Source: Amylostereum areolatum (lineage: Eukaryota > Basidiomycota > Agaricomycetes > Russulales > Stereaceae). From it: a stretch of DNA of 64,000 nucleotides. Position 1 is the stretch's first letter. Every line of letters begins with the position of its first letter. The stretch covers positions 456,740-520,739 of the forward strand of contig SAXG01000014.1 of the NCBI GenBank assembly GCA_012932865.1. Direction: 5' to 3'. The notes under the pieces were generated by a model. The model saw only the letters and a list, made by a program, of their open reading frames with translations, had not been told where the DNA came from and searched no databases. The translations under genes and the position numbers were made by a program. Shown here one piece after another: positions 11,719-23,045 of the stretch.

Positions 11719-12107
11719 AGACGCTCAGAACTGTGTCCGACGTGTATTATGGATATGCATGGGAATCGAAAGAAAAGGTGCGTTGACTTGCGGCCGAGAC
11801 GAGCCTGAGCGCTCTGCCCACGGCATCGCGGATTACCGCGCCGATAAGGGGGTTATCTAACCCTTGTCCTCGCCTATTGTCCGTGACTAAGCATGTGCGT
11901 GGGAACTTTATGACTGCACCGCCGGTCTGTGGTCTGCTTGTCCGGACCTCGTTCAAGTCGCATTCGACTCTCTGGTCTTCGCCCTCGGCACGCTTCTGCG
12001 GCTCTTTGGACTCTGCCAATTTGCCCGGGATTGGATCCGCAACCACTCTCCACCCACGAACGTCCCGTTCCTAAGGCGCCGTCGCGTGGCAGTGACCTGC
12101 CGCCGCC
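11719..12107. promoter_or_regulatory. Shared intergenic region of divergent SLC41-like and ADA3 genes
   Basis: A 389-bp gap lies between two start codons pointing away from each other, so it must contain both promoters. No canonical TATA box was identified with confidence. Confidence 0.4.
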
Positions 12108-14436
12108 ATGTCGCCCGTCCTCGCTTCTTACGAGCACCCGACTCCCTATCGCACCACGCTCCCAAAGTCATTCGCCGAGAGCGTTCCTCCCACCGATGAG
12201 CTTGAAAAGCTTCAGGCCGAACTCAATGAACTGCGCCAGCGGAGCCTGGCGCGCGCGAAGAAGGCCGGCGATGATCTCCGGACCATTGAGGAGTCCATGC
12301 GACGCCTGAAGGAGAAGGAGAAGGGAAAGGCGAGGGCGTCGGATAAGGTGAAAAGGGAACACGGATGTACGTGATTTTTGTGGATTTTATACGCGTCTTG
12401 CTCACGGTTTGATACCGCAATCGTTGTCTGTTTCATTCATGGCACATTGTCGCCGCCTCTTCCTCTCTCGAAATACGTCTTGCCACCGTATAATTTACGC
12501 CTTTGCAACGCCTCCTCCCCCTGCCCTTCCATGGACCTACGCGCCTGCTCCGATTGCTTGGCGCTCTCACCTCTGCCGGACCGAACCCCGCCCTTGACCC
12601 CTACGATGGCCTGTCTTTCTACTGCAGTCGCACCTCCCCCGAATGAGGCAGAACCGACGCGGTCTTCCTTCGCGCACTGGCGCCTCCAATTCTCGGCCTC
12701 CCCCCCTTCCCCTGGCCTCCAACAGCTCCTCAAGATCTTCCCTCGACCCCCGCAAATCGTCAGTCTATCCGTTCTACTAATCCCATCTCAAAGTGCTCAT
12801 CGGAATCTTTAGAAATTCTGTCGACACGAAAGAAGAAGAAGAAAAAGCGGAAACGAGAGGAGGAAGAGGAGGAGGATGAAGAGTCCGGTGCGTGGTGTAT
12901 ATTTAGGGCTCGCTAGTCGCTCCTGACGCCGCAGTGTACCCCGCAGAACCACTTCGGAATGCGAAGCCCACACCACCACCCCATCAACTCCCTTCTTACC
13001 CCCCCCATATTCCTAAAGCCGCCAAACCCACCGGCTCATTCGCAAACCTTCCTACCAAGGTCAGTTTTCCTCCCCACCACCCGTTTCCCTTGTACTCATT
13101 ACGCCACACCTAGCTTCCCTCTGGTCCTGATTTCAACTTTGAACCCCCCTCTCCCCTCCTCCTTCTCGACCACTGCCACTGCCACCACCAATACCCGGGC
13201 CAAGCAAAATTACCGATGTCACGGAGGACTTTTCGAAGGCGAAACAGCCCTCACAGACCCCAATCACGACCTTTTATACCTAGCATTGAGCCTTATCTTC
13301 GAGCCATCAAGGAGGAAGACGTCGGGTTTCTCGAACACACCGGCGACGAAATCGAGCCTTATATCATGCCCCGCCTCGGACGACATTACTCGGAGCAGTG
13401 GGAAGACGAGGACATCAACACCTACGGCACCGTACTCCCGTCCACGGCAACCATTCGTGCAAACAGCAGCTACGGCCGTCCCGCGGTAGCGGCGCCTCAT
13501 CCAAAGTGGGACCCAGCCACTTTGAGTGAAGCGGATCTGGTGACGGAGGATCGCGGGCACGGGCCACTGACGGAGCGTCTGATCAGCGCACTCCTTCCCA
13601 TGGAGGATGTCAATTGGAAGGGGGTCAAGGCCGCGGAGGGGGCGATGGCTGGGAAGCATGGGGTGGGTGTGGGCAACGCTGCCGGTCGCCAGGTGATCGT
13701 CGAAGACCTGGAGAAACGATTACGGGACAACCTGAAGTACCACAAGCTGCTTGATTCAACAGTGCGTCCTGCTCACCCCTCTTCATACATCATTCTCTTA
13801 CCTGCTGGGTGGGTTTCCTTGTTTCCCCTAGCCCGATTATTCAGATCCCGTGGACGACCCTATAGCCAGTGCCCTGCGACAAGCCCAGCGCGAGCTCCGG
13901 ACGGTGGTTTCTACCAACAAAGCTCGCAAGGTCCGACTCGCCTCCATCGCCAAGGACCGGCTGGGCTACCAAGAATACCTCGATCTCCGAGACTTCCCTC
14001 GACAAGAACATATCCACGCTCTACACGAAGCTGCAGAAGAAGGACGGGCCCAAAGCGAGCAAGAAGAAGAAGCAGAAGGTCGCCGCCGTCAGCGCCGAAC
14101 CCGAACGGGACCGCCGCGACACCGCTCGGGACGTGGCCCGCCTCCTCGGGTCTCGGCCCAGACGAGGACAACTTCTTGCGCGTGCCGGAGCAGCTGCAGC
14201 AGCTCGTCGCCACGCGGAGGCAGTGGGTCGACGCGGTGGGCGCGGTGTTCGACGAGAAGGAACGCGAGCAGCCGGGGAGGATCTGGGCCATCCCGCCGTC
14301 CAGCATATACGGGGACATCGACGAGGAGGGCGAGGAGTCGATGTCTCGGCGCGACGACGAGCCTCGGGGTGTGAACGGGTTCGGGTACGCGAGTAAGGGC
14401 AAGGGGCGGGTGACGGACGACATGGACATTGGGTAG
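12108..14436 (+). CDS. ADA3: SAGA complex adaptor Ada3/Ngg1-like
   Basis: Histone acetyltransferase module subunit of SAGA (family knowledge). N terminus 12108-12366: PPTDELEKLQAELNELRQRS and GDDLRTIEESMRRLKEKEKG. A basic/acidic KKKKKKRKREEEEEE block sits near 12828-12887, then exon 12935-13059 (HIPKAAKPTGSFANLPTK), 13114-13761 (SIEPYLRAIKEEDVGFLEH, DLVTEDRGHGPLTERLISAL, LPMEDVNWKGVKAAE) and 13832-14436 (SDPVDDPIASALRQAQRELR, GLGPDEDNFLRVPEQLQQLV, QWVDAVGAVFDEKEREQPGR). The exon between 12628 and 12813 is not certain; two acceptor choices give different frames. Conserved blocks change frame at a C6 run near 13144, and by one extra base at 13281, about 13994 and about 14100 (before GTAATPLGTW), so the gene as written is not continuous. 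Confidence 0.8.
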
Positions 14437-14718
14437 TGGGCGTTCGTGGACTCGATGGCTCCGGTCGGCCGCTATTTCATGCAGTAATCTTATTGCGCGT
14501 GTGTTTCCTTTCTCTGCTACCATCTGTATCATCCTCCTAGTTTCGTTGCCATCTGCCCCCCGGGATTTTTCTGCCATCTTTTTTTCTCGTCGTTGAAGCT
14601 GATCCGTGGTACCGTTTGCGCCGAGTTTATGCTGGTGACGTATGCCGCCGAGTCAGCGTGGTTTGAAGTGACAACCGCTTTCGTTCGACCTTATAGCTCC
14701 ATTGACACTACCACGAAC

Positions 14719-16771
14719 ATGGAAACGATGTCCTCGACGAACGACACCGTTCTAGCGATTCTGACCATAGCAGGCTCGGACTCCAGCGGAGGAGCAGGAA
14801 TTCAGGTGCGTGCTCTCTGTTTGCAAAGCTGCAGGTCCGCCTCTTGACCTCGGTTGTTTCACTTCAAGGCAGACTTGAAGACGTTCACCTCCCTGGGATG
14901 CTACGGAGCGAGTGCGATCACGGCTTTGACGGCCCAAAACACGGTGGGCGTGCAGGACGTGCATCCTGTACCCCCCGCCTTCGTCCAGCAACAGGTCAGT
15001 GGTGCGTTCCCCCCTTCCCTTGGACCGGACGTCTCAGTGAATCGCGGGGGGGTGCACAGATCTCCTCCGTTCTGGATGACACGTCCGTTCGCGCGATCAA
15101 GACCGGGATGCTGTACGACGCCGCCGTCGTCGAGGCCGTCGTCCGCACCCTGAAGGAAAAATTCGGGGAAACCGCCCAGCCCCCGCTCGTCTGCGACCCC
15201 GTCTGCGTCTCCACCTCCGGACACACGCTCCTCCGCACGGACGCCGTCGCCAGCCTCGTCCGCGCCCTCTTCCCGCTCGCCACCGTGATCACCCCGAACA
15301 AAGCCGAGGCGGAGCTCCTGCGCGCGCACCAGGCGGGGCTGCCGAGCGCGGAGATCGGCACGCTGGAGGACATGCTCGGCGCCGCGCAGGGCCTGCTCGA
15401 GCTCGGTCCGCGCGCGGTCCTGCTCAAGGGCGGACATCTCGCCGTCGGCGCGGCCGAAGTCGCGCGGACGATCGCGCGGAGGCCGGACGTCGTCGTCGAC
15501 CGCGACGGTATCCTCGGGGAAAACATGGAGATCCTCCGCGCGCTGGGCTCGGAGAGGCGGCTCGAAGGCGCGGGGCTCGTGGTCGACGTCCTCTGCGAGC
15601 GCGGTGCTCCGACGACCGTCTTCGTGCGGCCGAGGCTGGACTCGACGAGCACGCATGGGACGGGGTGCACGCTGAGCGCGGCGCTAGCGTGTGCGCTCGG
15701 TCGGGGGTTGTCCAGTATGCTCGCTCGCGTCCCTTTCTCCCCGTGTACATGCTGACAGGCGACCAGTTCAACAGGCGGTAAAGGAGGCGGCGACGTACAC
15801 CCACCAGGGGATCGCGACTGCTTTCCCTGTGGGCCAAGGCCACGGCCCCCTCAACCACATGCACCCCATCCTCCCCCGCGCCCTTCCCCAGTGCGTGATT
15901 CCCCGCCCGCCATTCACTCTGCATGTATTCACACTCTCCAACAGACCGACACCATCCAACCCCCACCCCTTCGTTCGGTTCCTAATCCAGTCCAACGCTC
16001 CGATCTGGAAAGCCTACGTCGAGCACGACTTCGTCAAGCAACTCGGAAGGGGCACCCTTCCCCGCGCCTCCTTCGTCCACTTCCTCAGGCAGGACTACCT
16101 ATACCTCAAATATTACTCGAGAGCCCACGGGTACCTTCCCTCCCTTCCTCAAGCGACGTTCCCTAACCCGTGTCTATCCCTTAGCCTCCTGGCCGCGAAA
16201 TCTTCCGAGTACGATGGCATCGGCGCCGCCGCGCGCACGATCTTGCACATAGTCGAAGAAAGCGCGATGCACAAGGCCTACTGCGAACAGTGGGGCATCT
16301 CCCCCGCCGAGCTCGAGCGCACGCCCGAGTCGCCCGCGTGCACGGCCTACGGCGCGTACATCCGTCGACGTCGGCCTGCGAGGTGCGTCACTCTCAGTGC
16401 CCACCCTTCTTTCCGCACCGATTCGAACGACCAGGACGCGCTGACGAACGGGCCCAGGCGACGCCTCGCGCCTGGTGATGGCGCTGGCGGCGTGTTTGCT
16501 CGGCTACGGTGAAGTCGGCCTGTGGCTCAAACGCGAGGCCGCGCGCCCCGACTCGTGGGTGCGCCTCGAAGGCAACCCGTACCGCAAGTGGATCGACGAC
16601 TACACCGGCGCGGCGTACCAGGACGCGGTCAAGGTAGGGATCGAGCGCATCGAGGCGATGGCGGCGGCGGACCCGCCTTCCCCTCGAAGATTGAGGGAGT
16701 GGAGTGAGGTGTGGGAGCGGTGCACGCGGTTGGAGAAGCAGTTTTGGGATATGGGATTGGAGTTGTCGTAG
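14719..16771 (+). CDS. THI20: Bifunctional HMP/HMP-P kinase and TenA-type thiaminase (Thi20-like)
   Basis: Seven exons: 14719-14805, 14869-14994, 15060-15714, 15767-15890, 15945-16130, 16185-16382 and 16458-16771. The N-terminal half is a ribokinase-fold ThiD domain: LTIAGSDSSGGAGIQADLKT, GCYGASAITALTAQNT, AIKTGMLYD, ITPNKAEAELL, and the anion-hole/catalytic STSTHGTGCTLSAALA. The C-terminal half is TenA: WKAYVEHDFVKQLGRGTLPR, FVHFLRQDYLYLKYYSRAHG, CEQWGI, and YGEVGLWLKREA. By family knowledge it phosphorylates hydroxymethylpyrimidine twice and salvages pyrimidine from degraded thiamine. One frame break: an extra C at about 16362 separates TAYGAYI from VDVGLRGDASRL, just before the last intron. 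Otherwise all splice phases agree. Confidence 0.88.
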
Positions 16772-16892
16772 GCGTGTTGGTACAGGGAGCAGTGTCCGCA
16801 GAAGGTCAAAGATAGCGAAGAAAGAAAGCGAAGCTAGGTGCGAAGGATAGGATATAGGGGTTGCTGTATAGTAGATGGCAGTACAAGATACA

Positions 16893-18431
16893 TTATGAAT
16901 ATATAGCCTTGGAATCAGATGCAAGATAGGAGGACGGGCAGACTACCAAGTCCAGGTCGGAGGCAGCGGAGTCCAGCGAGCTGAGGTCTGACTCGTCCTC
17001 TGAATCGAACGCTATCTCCACCTTGGCTGGAGAGGCTTTGGTCTTCCGAGATCTGGACTTGGAGGCGATCCCAGCGCTGGGGCAAAGGCCGCGGGCACTC
17101 AGGGTGCATGTGTTGCACAGAGGCTTGCCGATGGAGAGACATACTTTCTGTTGAACATGCAAAGTATCAGCGCGAGAAGGGAGTCCGGTGTGCAACGTCC
17201 GCACCTGGCCAAAACCGACTAGCAAGGGGTTGATGGCTGGATGAAGCTCGGTGGGCAACCACGATTGCAGGTTCAGACTTTCGACAGGGCTCGCGTCAGC
17301 ACATCAGTGCAGCTCGGGGCGATCGAACAGACTCGCCGTGTCTGCTCGGGGTTCTTTGTCGGAGGATTATGCCATTTCAGGAGGTTGGTGATGCGGTGGA
17401 CGTGAACATCCACGCCGATCCCGGTGTTGCTGGGGAATTGATATCACGAACAAAGTCAAGACCACAGCCATGGAAACGCACATTTTCCACGCTGCTTGTA
17501 GGCACAGGAAAGCCATCTTCGGTCCTACACCACGGATGGAACAAAGCTCGTCCACCGTCTTCGGGACGTCGCCGTCGAAGTCGGTCGCGAAGGCGTAGTG
17601 CCATGTCCTTCAGGTAGCTGCACAGAGGATCGGAGTAAGCTGACGCCACGGAAGTGAGGAGGGGAACCGCCCACTCGGTCTTCTTGCGCCAAAATCCGAC
17701 TTTGTTGATGGCGTCGGATATCGTCGCAGGAGAAGCGGCGAGGAGCGCGTCGAGGCTGAAGATCCCGCCCAGGCTATCGCGGAGCTTTCGCACGGCAGCG
17801 TCGCAGACCTCGTCTTTGGTTTGAGAGGAGAGCATGAGAGACACCAGCGTGATGAGACGCTTGTTCTGCACGGAATCGAATTGGTCTGCGGTCGAACGGA
17901 GGGAGAGAGGTGGGGGGAGAACACACCTTGGGATCCTCTTCCAGCCTTTGCGCGATATGGCATCCTTGCGTGTCCACCGGGCGCGACGATGTGCGCGCGC
18001 ATCTCCACGATGGCGTCGTAGACTTCGCGCCAGCCGTCGGGCGCGGGGTGGGGTTTGTCCAGAATTTGAGGGAATGGCCTTTTGGTTTCTTCGGGGAGGA
18101 GGGACCGGCTTTCTTTTTCTTTGGGGATGCATCGCTGGCGGAGGGGGTGGAAGACTTGGGTTTGCGCGGTTGGGGTGGGGTCGCCTTGCGCGCCGGCGCC
18201 GCGATCGCTTTGGCCTTGGCCTTGGTCGCGGTCCTTCTGGGCCTTTGTAGCCGGCACGAGCACGGGCACCCCGTCGGTTTCTTCTTTCGCCTCGGTTTTG
18301 ACACGCTTGGAACGGCGAAGGACGGGTTCGTGCTCGGCGTCCTCGAGCTTGAAGAGCGTGACGGAGGGGTTGGACGCGCTTGGAGTCGGCACCAGTTTTG
18401 GCGAGGGTGATAGGGAACGTTTCACTGGCAT
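16893..18431 (-). CDS. NTH1: Endonuclease III-like DNA glycosylase/AP lyase, copy 1
   Basis: Base-excision repair glycosylase/lyase for oxidised pyrimidines (family knowledge). Start at 18431 ([12 protein letters not shown]). A basic, low-complexity N terminus precedes [20 protein letters not shown]. The core shows [20 protein letters not shown], the helix-hairpin-helix with catalytic Lys ([17 protein letters not shown]), and the catalytic Asp in [17 protein letters not shown]. The C-terminal cysteines form a [12 protein letters not shown]...GLC pattern (C-x7-C-x2-C-x7-C), close to the family's [4Fe-4S] loop but one residue longer in the first gap. An intron at 17336-17278 appears to use a GC donor. 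Extra bases break the frame at about 17584 (LRD/DFDGDVP) and 17980 (VAP/VDTQGC), with two more shifts in the basic N-terminal region. Confidence 0.82.
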
Positions 18432-18854
18432 GGCGAGGGAGAAGGATCGTATGGCGCGGACACGAGAAAATTCGCGACGGGCTATAAGTCGGAGTGCCAG
18501 ATTTTCCACTCGCGAGGTCGGATGAGCAAGGGAGAGGGAACTTCGTCACGGTCGAGGCCGTTGTGACGGTAACAAACTGGCACGGTACCGTGACCGCGAC
18601 TGCCCTCGTCCGCCCACTGCCTCGATATTTGGCAGGGCTCGCCATATTATTGCTGGAGAAAGTTCACGAGGGGAGGTAGATGACAGCAACGATGGGACTA
18701 GCGTAAGGTAACGATACGGTGAATCTGCAAGCAAGAACGACAACATTGAAGCACGAAAACAAGAACTATAGTAGTATAGCTAGGAAAGCGCGAGGACTCA
18801 AAGCAACGAGTGTTAGTTGGATCTTGGTGTAGGGTATCGAGCGGGGGGCACATA
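18432..18854. other. Spacer between tandem NTH1 genes
   Basis: About 420 bp holding the promoter of copy 1 and the 3' end of copy 2. If the copy 2 frame is read without the proposed extra base near 18905, its stop would be at 18766 instead of 18855. Nothing else is seen. Confidence 0.45.
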
Positions 18855-20321
18855 TCAAGCCACCAGCGGGGCTTCCAAAACAGGCGTCTCGACGGTAATT
18901 TCCACCCTTCGCCTTCGCCCGCGGCAGTCGTTTGCCTTCACTCTTCTCAGCTTTGGCCGTAGGCACGACCTCCGGCGCTGCGCTCGGGCAGAGTCCTCGG
19001 GAGCTCAGCGTGCATTGACCACAAAGACGCTTCTTGGGGGTGCAGACAGTCTGAAGTGAAACCTCGTCCGTTAGCAATGCAACGGAAGGAAACGCACGGG
19101 AGACGCACCTGTCCAAAGCCGACGAGGAGAGGGTTGATCTTTGGCCAGAACTCGACGGGAAGCCAGGACTCTATGTTCAATCTCAAAGAGAGAGAGCACA
19201 TGTTAGATTGCGAAAGTGGGCCGAAACGAAATAACGGGTTACTTACCTGGTTTCCTTTGGACCGCTCGTCGGGCGATGGTGCCATCCAAGCAGATTGGTG
19301 ATTCGCTCGACATGCGTGTCCACGCAAATACCGGCAGTTCTGGAAGAGCTTGTGAGTGCATGGCGCGCAGAAAGTATCGAACGGACAGACGCACATGCCC
19401 CAAGCAGCCTGCAAGGTTAAGATGGCGACCTTCTCGCCCACACCCATCAAAGTGCAAAGTTCCTTGACTGTCTTGGGCACGTCAGAGTCGAAGTCGTCGC
19501 GCAGTTTCTTTGCGGTCTTCTGGAGAAATCTAATTTGATATATTTGTGTGCGAATAAGCGCGTTATGATCAGTGACAGATCACGGCAGCGCGAGATGAAA
19601 AGACGTACCCGGTCTTCGCCTGCCACATCCCCACTTTGCATATGGAGGTGGAGATCGTCTTATAGTCTGAGGCCAAGAGCGCTTCGAGGCTTACGCTGCC
19701 GCCCAGGCTCGTACGAAGCTTGCGTACGGCCGCGTCGCACACCTGGTCCGTCGTCCTTGGGGATAGGATGAGGGAAACGAGCGTGATCAAGCGTTTGTTC
19801 TGCTCAAGAAGTGAGAAGTGGAACGCGGAGGGATGGGATATGTAGGGCGTACTTTGGGCTCTGACTCCAAGAGGTTGAGCTAATTGACACCCCTGCGTGT
19901 CCACGGGGGCGACCTGCATTGCGCGCATGTCCGTGATCGCGTCGATGACCTCGTGCCAGTGTTCGGGAGTAGGATGAGGTCCTTCCAGCTTTTGAACAGC
20001 CTTCCTTCTCTGGGTAGGTTCTTTCTTAGCGGCAGTCTTCAGTGCAGAGGTAGTAGGCGTCTTCTTATTCTTCCGCTTCCGAGGACCCAGTGGTGCCGCG
20101 TCGTCCTCGTCGCTTGAGGCTGCGCTTGCATCAGAACTTGGGGTCCAGGTATCGTGAAGAACCTTGCGACGCTTTGAGCGGCGGGGAGATGGGACGACTT
20201 TCTGGGGAATGCAGTCCTCGATGTCGTCGACGTCTGACAGCGTGAGCGCGCTAAGGCTTGAGCACGAAGACACGGGTCTCGATGGCGGTTCGGGAGAGCG
20301 TGATGCGAGTCTTTTGGACAT
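18855..20321 (-). CDS. Endonuclease III-like DNA glycosylase/AP lyase, copy 2 (diverged paralog)
   Basis: Same strand and architecture as copy 1. Start 20321 (MSKRLASRSPEPPSRP), then a Ser-rich basic N terminus and GPHPTPEHWHEVIDAITDMR. The core has [20 protein letters not shown], where copy 1 and the family have SSQTKDEV, so the Gln used to probe the lesion is replaced by Arg. The HhH Lys is kept (MGVGEKVAILTLQAAWG), as is the catalytic Asp (AGICVDTHVERITNLLGW). The cluster loop is CTPKKRLCGQC...GLC (C-x6-C-x2-C-x7-C). Intron phases agree throughout. Extra bases interrupt the frame at about 19874 (LAQ/LLESEPK) and about 18905 (AK/VEITVE), the latter deciding the C terminus. Likely nuclear; altered lesion range is inference. 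Confidence 0.8.
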
Positions 20322-20569
20322 AACGGTGCGTTTGCGTAGGAAATGACCCTCGAGTATGGGAAAGTAGAGTCGTGAATCTGAAAGCGTTGGACAAGGTCGT
20401 CGGTCCTTGAGAGACGCGATCGGCGGTAACGACGGGGAACCACGTGACGGCGTTATAACGATTTTCGGACCTGGGCCAGCCTGGTCACCAAGCAGCACCA
20501 CCTCCTGCCGAACTCTCATGATCCCGGAGTCGAGTCCTGAGCGTATACTGCATGGCCATCTCATCTCAG

Positions 20570-21926
20570 ATGGATGCAGATGCCAGAGTGGCGGATTGGG
20601 CGCTAGATCTGGATTCCTCAGGGTACGTCCGACTTGCATTGTTCACCTCAAAGGGCGCTGACGACGACTCCGTGCATAAAAAGTCTGTGTGGTAGGGGTT
20701 CGCCCCCAGGTCTCGTATCCCATTGCACCTCGTACCCCGCTCCAAAATTCCACCCAACTCTCAAGGGCCCTTCGTTCTCTTTCGCAAGCAGATCTTCCCG
20801 ATGAGAACTTCCCAACGCCGTCCGCTCAATAGTAACAGGTGGTGCATCGTTCCCGGCTGCTCTTGTACTGGCACTAAAAACCCCCAGCCACCGGTAAGCC
20901 AGTGGTTTTTGTTTCTATAAACGCACCTCTCATTTCCCCATAGTCTAGGGAAATCACCACTCGTCCTCCGAGTTCGGAACAGGCTGTTTCCTTCGGTAAC
21001 CCGCTCCCCACCCTGCTGAGGTCTGTCCCAATTCTTCGTACGTTTCCAAATTCTTCGACTCACGCTCGTGTGATAAAGATGGGTTCTCAATATCGGTTAC
21101 CCACCGGCTCGCGATGCAGCTGCGGCTGTTCTGACCGAAGACGCCCCGCGCCATGCGCCTATGTAAGTGCTCGCACCTCCATGTACTCGCGGTTTGACTG
21201 ACAATTGCCTATTAGGTCCAACGGCTTCGCGCATAACGATGAAACGAATTCTTCTTCGTCGTCGGCTTCGTCCCTTTTGGTGTCTCCTCCGCTATCTCCC
21301 CCCTCCCAATCTTATTCTTCCCAGCCGTCTCGTCCTTCCCCAGTCCATCAAAAACGACAGTTCGTCCCCAGCGTAGATCCTCCAGGAACGTCCTTTCTTC
21401 CCGCCAAACGACGAGCATTTGGGCCGATCGTCGCCCAGCCCGTGGCATCTGCGGGGGGCGCCGATCCGGCTGCAGCACCTCGCTGTGACCCAGCAAGCCT
21501 CGATTCAGCCTCTCAATCTCTCTCCAACCATGCAGACAACACGCCACCCCCCATCGTCCGGCAAATTTGACGCAAAGATCAAGAAGCTCGGGAAGAGCTT
21601 CGTCTGTTTCGAGGCGTGTGGAAACGACCCAGAATCTTCTGTGCCGCCTTGCCCCGAGGCGCGCCAGGGCGACCTCTGTCTCTTCAAGCACCAGGGGAGC
21701 ACCTCGCCGCAAATGTGGGTGCGACAGGCCGCAGGCCGCTGGTCTCCCATCGAGGTCGAAGGCCCCCATCCCCTCTTCACCGATTATCGCCTCTACATTA
21801 AGTCGAATGGCATCCCCAGCTGGGTCACGAAGAAGACCATCGCGACCTACAAGTCCCGAAGTAAGAAGTCGGCTGGATGCGCGAGCGGGGCGTCGGGCTC
21901 GTACGGAGCTGGGTCGTGCGAGTAGA
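20570..21926 (+). CDS. Spliced gene of unknown function
   Basis: I do not recognise this gene. A plausible model has exons 20570-20622 (MDADARVADWALDLDSS), 20710-20893, 20944-21162 and 21216-21926, all with GT-AG borders. Exon 2 contains IPPNSQGPFVLFRKQ, weakly like the first helix of an HMG box, and a Cys-rich CIVPGCSC. Exon 4 is Ser/Pro-rich. It ends in another frame with a Cys-containing block (FVCFEACGNDPESSVPPCPE, MWVRQAAGRWSPIEVEG, YRLYIKSNGIPSWVTKKTI) and stops at 21926 after SYGAGSCE, so a further splice or an extra base near 21540-21570 is needed. The first donor (GTACGTCCGACTTGC) is shared with three other copies downstream. An HMG-type regulator is only a guess. Confidence 0.35.
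20623..20700 (+). repeat. Exon/intron module copy i
   Basis: Begins with the donor-like GGTACGTCCGACTTGCATTG. It shares its 5' part with the modules at 22039, 22203 and 24949, but lacks a clear copy of their terminal GCCATCGAT. Confidence 0.5.
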
Positions 21927-22038
21927 ATACTGCTGCCCTAGAACATACAACACACGCTAAACTTCACAATCGTTCTGGAGCCTGCACCCTACGCACCTCG
22001 TGAAAAAACGCCGAGCTCGTTATCAAAAACCCGCCAAG

Positions 22039-22112
22039 GTACGTTCGACTTGCTTTGTGCACTTTTTAGGCACTGACTCCTGTGCGAAGAGGGAACAAAG
22101 CAAGCCATCGAT
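22039..22112 (+). repeat. Exon/intron module copy ii
   Basis: GTACGTTCGACTTGC donor start, then an intron-like stretch and an exon-like end reading AAGCAAGCCATCGAT. In one frame this gives KQAIDLTPNP and runs on into the exon that precedes copy iii. Confidence 0.6.
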
Positions 22113-22202
22113 CTGACCCCAAACCCCGTGGTCATGGCATTTTCATCTCAGCGGGCCCGACAGACGCAACGGATTGAGCGCCTGATTGGCAGTTTCTTTG
22201 AG

Positions 22203-22287
22203 GTACGTCCGACTTGCCTTGTCCCCTTTCCAGCGCAGCGACTGATGCGCACACAGGTGCGAAGGCGAGACGCAGTCAGCCATCGAT
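22203..22287 (+). repeat. Exon/intron module copy iii
   Basis: GTACGTCCGACTTGC donor start, acceptor-like CACACAG, then AGTCAGCCATCGAT. The upstream exon (about 22113-22202) encodes MAFSSQRARQTQRIERLIGS and ends exactly at the donor. Confidence 0.6.
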
Positions 22288-22496
22288 AGCGGATGGCGGA
22301 TACCCCTACCATTGACGCTCAAAACACAAAGATAGAGCTACAAAAATCGACGGCCCACTGTTTGAACTTTTCCCCCCTCCCGTCCAAAGTACATCAACCT
22401 TCAGTTGTCCCCACAGACCAAGGCCATCTATCCACCCGAACTGTCCTCGTCGCGGCCATCGACGCAGTGCCTCGACTTCTTCCTTGGTGGCCGCGA

Positions 22497-22800
22497 TTAC
22501 TCATCATCCAACCTTACTTCCTCATCGTCTTCTTCCTTATCGTCCCCCGCAGCGTCCGCCTCCTCTTCTTCCTCCAACTCGGCCTTCTTCTTCTTCTTCT
22601 TTCCAATCCCGGTCCTGATCATGGCGATCGTGTCCCCACCAGAGCCTGAACCCGTGCAGTCGTCCTTGAGGTGTCTCTGGGCATTATCAGTGCGACTATC
22701 CGTCCTATAACACCTCCTGCAATGCGGGTACTCCACCGCCGCCGGATCTAGAGCTCATACTTCCGACACGCCAAGCTCCTTGTTCGCGCATGGACCCTGG
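22497..22800 (-). pseudogene. Truncated zinc-finger paralog A
   Basis: Only the C-terminal part of the family is present. An intact C2HC finger (YPHCRRCYRTDS...NAQRHLKDDC, C-x2-C-x12-H-x4-C) is followed by GSGSG and an acidic Lys/Glu tail ending EVRLDDE. Just upstream, in a frame offset by one base, lies a degraded first finger (PRVHARTRSLACRKYEL then stop) that aligns with PRVCLI...CARSFNRSKDCERH of gene B but has lost its cysteines. No Pro/Ser-rich N-terminal region is found. I read this as a remnant of the same duplicated gene as those at 23046-24476 and 25309-27043. Confidence 0.6.
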
Positions 22801-23045
22801 GTTGGAGACGAGATGCCCATGGCCGAGGAGATATGACCCGATCGTTGCGAGACGTAGAATGCGGAATATTCGTGGCTGGGGCGTATGCGTTCATAACAAC
22901 CATTAACGAAGGCTCTGCTGGTCGAGGCTCCCACAAACCTACAACCGTATATTTTCGAGAAACTGTGCGCGGTAAGTTTTACGTTCCTTATTCCACCCCG
23001 CTCTCGTCCTTATCCTCGCCTTCACAGGACTTCCACATCCTCTTT

